This document shows positions 24,301 to 27,300 of a stretch of 64,000 nucleotides of DNA, one piece after another. Position 1 is the first letter of the stretch; every line of letters begins with the position of its first letter. Source of the DNA: Tridacna crocea. Its lineage: Eukaryota; Mollusca; Bivalvia; Cardiida; Cardiidae. The stretch covers positions 59,283,159 through 59,347,158 of the forward strand of contig OX031059.1 of assembly GCA_943736015.1 (NCBI GenBank), in the 5' to 3' direction. The notes beneath the pieces are model-generated. The model ran no database searches, had not been told where the DNA came from, and saw nothing but the letters and a program-made list of their open reading frames with translations. Position numbers and translations under genes: made by a program.

Positions 24301-27300
24301 TGCAGTGCACAGGAATCATAACTTTTGCTTGCTTAATTTTTTATTTATTGCCCTTTGTTGTTTTTCATACTTGATTTTTGTCTGGAGCATATCTCCAAAA
24401 CTATACTAGCTAGGGTTATGAAATTTCATGGGTGGATAGATCTCATTGATGGGGAGTTCAGTGCACAGGAATCATAACTCTTGCACGCTTAATTTTTGAG
24501 TTATTTCCCTTTGGTTTTTTTTTTTTCATACTTGAATTTTGTCCGGTGTATGCCCCAGCTTTACAACTTGGGGTAAGACGGGCGTATCTTGCGACAATTT
24601 GCCGCTCTTGTTCCACGATGTTTTCAACAGGCTTCTTTCCAGGGTCGTTAAAGGTCAGTATTGTGAAATAAAGGTTAAGACAGTATTTTGAATTCTTTCA
24701 GAGTTCTATAAATTTGTCCGGCCAAAGCATAAAAAACAGTTTCATGAGCTATGTGAACAGTTGACTGGTTTACAAACAGATTATAAAGCTGAAGACAGTG
24801 TAAATAGAAAACGATTACAGGAAACAGATAATCAATGTAAGTGCTTCTTCATGCTTTATCTAAACAATTTTCAGAGATGCCAAAACCATTCCAATTTTTG
24901 CATAATCATGCCAATCTTAGAGTCTAATTTCCGCATTATCATCTTGGTTGATGAAATTCTGATAAATTCGGACAGAACGATTTTCAATTGTGCCAAAAAA
25001 AAAAAATGAAAATAATGAACTTCCTTATTATGCAAGGGAGAGTAGCCTGATTACCGATCAATATGAGTAATTTCCCTTTGACAGTCTGGTTTACTTTATT
25101 TAGTCCGGAAGTTCCTCATGTACTTGTAGGATGTATTCCTTTCACCTGTTCTGGCACACTGTTCTGTGTTCTGAAGTGCTATTCTGGAATGTGCCTCATG
25201 TTCCTCATGTATTCGTAGGGTGTATTCCTTTCACCTGTTCTGGCACAATGTTCTCTGTGTTCTGAAGTGCTATTCTGGAATGTGCAAAAGGAGTATTTCC
25301 GGACGCATACACTGTTCCAGAAGTATGTTTTGAATGCAGCATTTTCGGAACATTTTAACCATATCAAAATGAAAGCACATTGCAATAATGACTGTTGCAA
25401 GAGCTATTGCCTTAGCTGTGTTAGTGGAGGATATGATTAGCTGCGGAGAGGGAAAAGAGGTAAGTCTACAATTCTCTTATTTATGGCGTACATATCGTAT
25501 AAAGAGACAACTGCAAGTTTGGTCATGAAGAATAGTCCATTTTTCAGCCATCTTGTATCACCTAGCAGGAGGTGTGCTGCACCTTGTTTGATTTAGAAAA
25601 GTAAGAACATGTTCTGAAGAACACAGCACTGTGTTCCAAAATACTCCATTGAACTAAAACATGTCCGGAGTGTTTGGAGTAGTGTAAGGAATACGCCCCT
25701 AGTAAATAGTTAAATAGTAGTCAATAGTCAAAATGGCTGCACCAGACAAAAAACATCACGTCATACAGAAATTTATCAGAGAATATACTAATCTGTGGCC
25801 TGTTCTCAAGTAAAGGAAATGGGTATGTACTGTGCTCTTTATCCATATTTGGTTAGTCTATATTTACTAATGAAATTACATTTTAAGTGAATGTATATGG
25901 TATTCCGGAAAATATCCTCAGATACCTGAAAAATGCCTTCAAGATTCCGAATAAGTGTCGTTTAGGGTTGGCATCTCTGAATTTGTTGATTTTACGACAA
26001 TTTTTATTAAGAAAGTCATTGACAAAGTTGTGAAAAATTGTCTCTTTTTATCCTTTATCTGAACCATTTCTACTTTTCCAAGAATATTTGCAAAGAAAAT
26101 CATTGACAAAACTTTGAAAAATTATATTTGTATTGCTAATTAACTCTTTACCAAACAACAAAATTTCAGATTGGTCCAAATTGGAAGCATTTGCAGACAA
26201 CAAAATTAATAGGTCTAAAAAATTGAAATTTGTTTTTGGAAGGGAAGAAAACAATGTGGGAAAAGGAGAAAATGCTGGTTACCAGCATTTTCTCTTTTTC
26301 CCACAATGTTTTCAAAAGGCTTTTTTCACAGAGGTGTTAAAAGTCGGGATTGTGTGGTAAATGGTTAAAAAACATTTTTTTTTTGCAATCAGAAAACTCT
26401 TACCAACAATCTACCAACAAATATTGTTACTGTTGAACTTGTAAAAGAAGTTGACTTCTGCAAGAGATACACTCTGTCTTGATTATCATATCTTCATCTT
26501 AAGCTACTGCAAAAAAGATCCGATACTGTCCTCTGCATGCTGTGTTGGTATATAATTATGTTGTATACACCTGAAATATTTTTCCAATAATATACCAACA
26601 TATACAGGTTAACCCTGCACTACACTGTCTGGAGTTCTATAGGCCCTGAAGAGATAGGCTTTTGAAAACATTGTCAGAAAAGGAGAAAATGATGGTAACC
26701 ATAATTTTTTTTCCCCCAAAATGTTTCTATTTTATCATAGATAGGAATCATCATTTAAGTTACTTTTAATTTTTGGTCTTTAAATGTTTTCAGTTTGGCC
26801 CTGTCTAAGATTTTATTGTTGATAAAAAGTAAATCTGTGACTACAATTTCTCTATAATTATGTTCCCACAGCAAATAATGTGGCAAAGAAACAAAAGACA
26901 GAAGATTCAGGATCAGTGACTGATGTGGTAAGCCCATTTCTTTAAATGTTTTTTTTCCCTTTCTGACACAATTCTATCTTTATATGACTGCGAGGAAGCG
27001 AGGAAAAAGGCTTTTAAAAACATTGCAGAAAGTGAGGAAAAGCTGATAACTAAAATGCCTGAAATAACATGGTTCGCATTTATAATAAAAGTAATCACTG
27101 GAAAAAGAAGGAAATGTTGAATACCAGCAGTTTTGGTCTTTTTCCCTCAATGTTTCAAAAGTAAGTTCCCTCTGGAGTTATTGGTACTTTCTATTTGAAC
27201 AGTGTGGATCAAATCAATTGGGCTGCACAGAGTAGTCAAGGAAGCTTTAACCCTTCACATTTATGACTTAAAATGACTTTGAGAAAGAAAACTTTCAAAC

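Noticed and set aside
23285-24540. CRISPR-like regular array
   Set aside because: Units are 156 bp of continuous similar sequence with no constant repeat and unique spacer alternation, in a eukaryotic intron.
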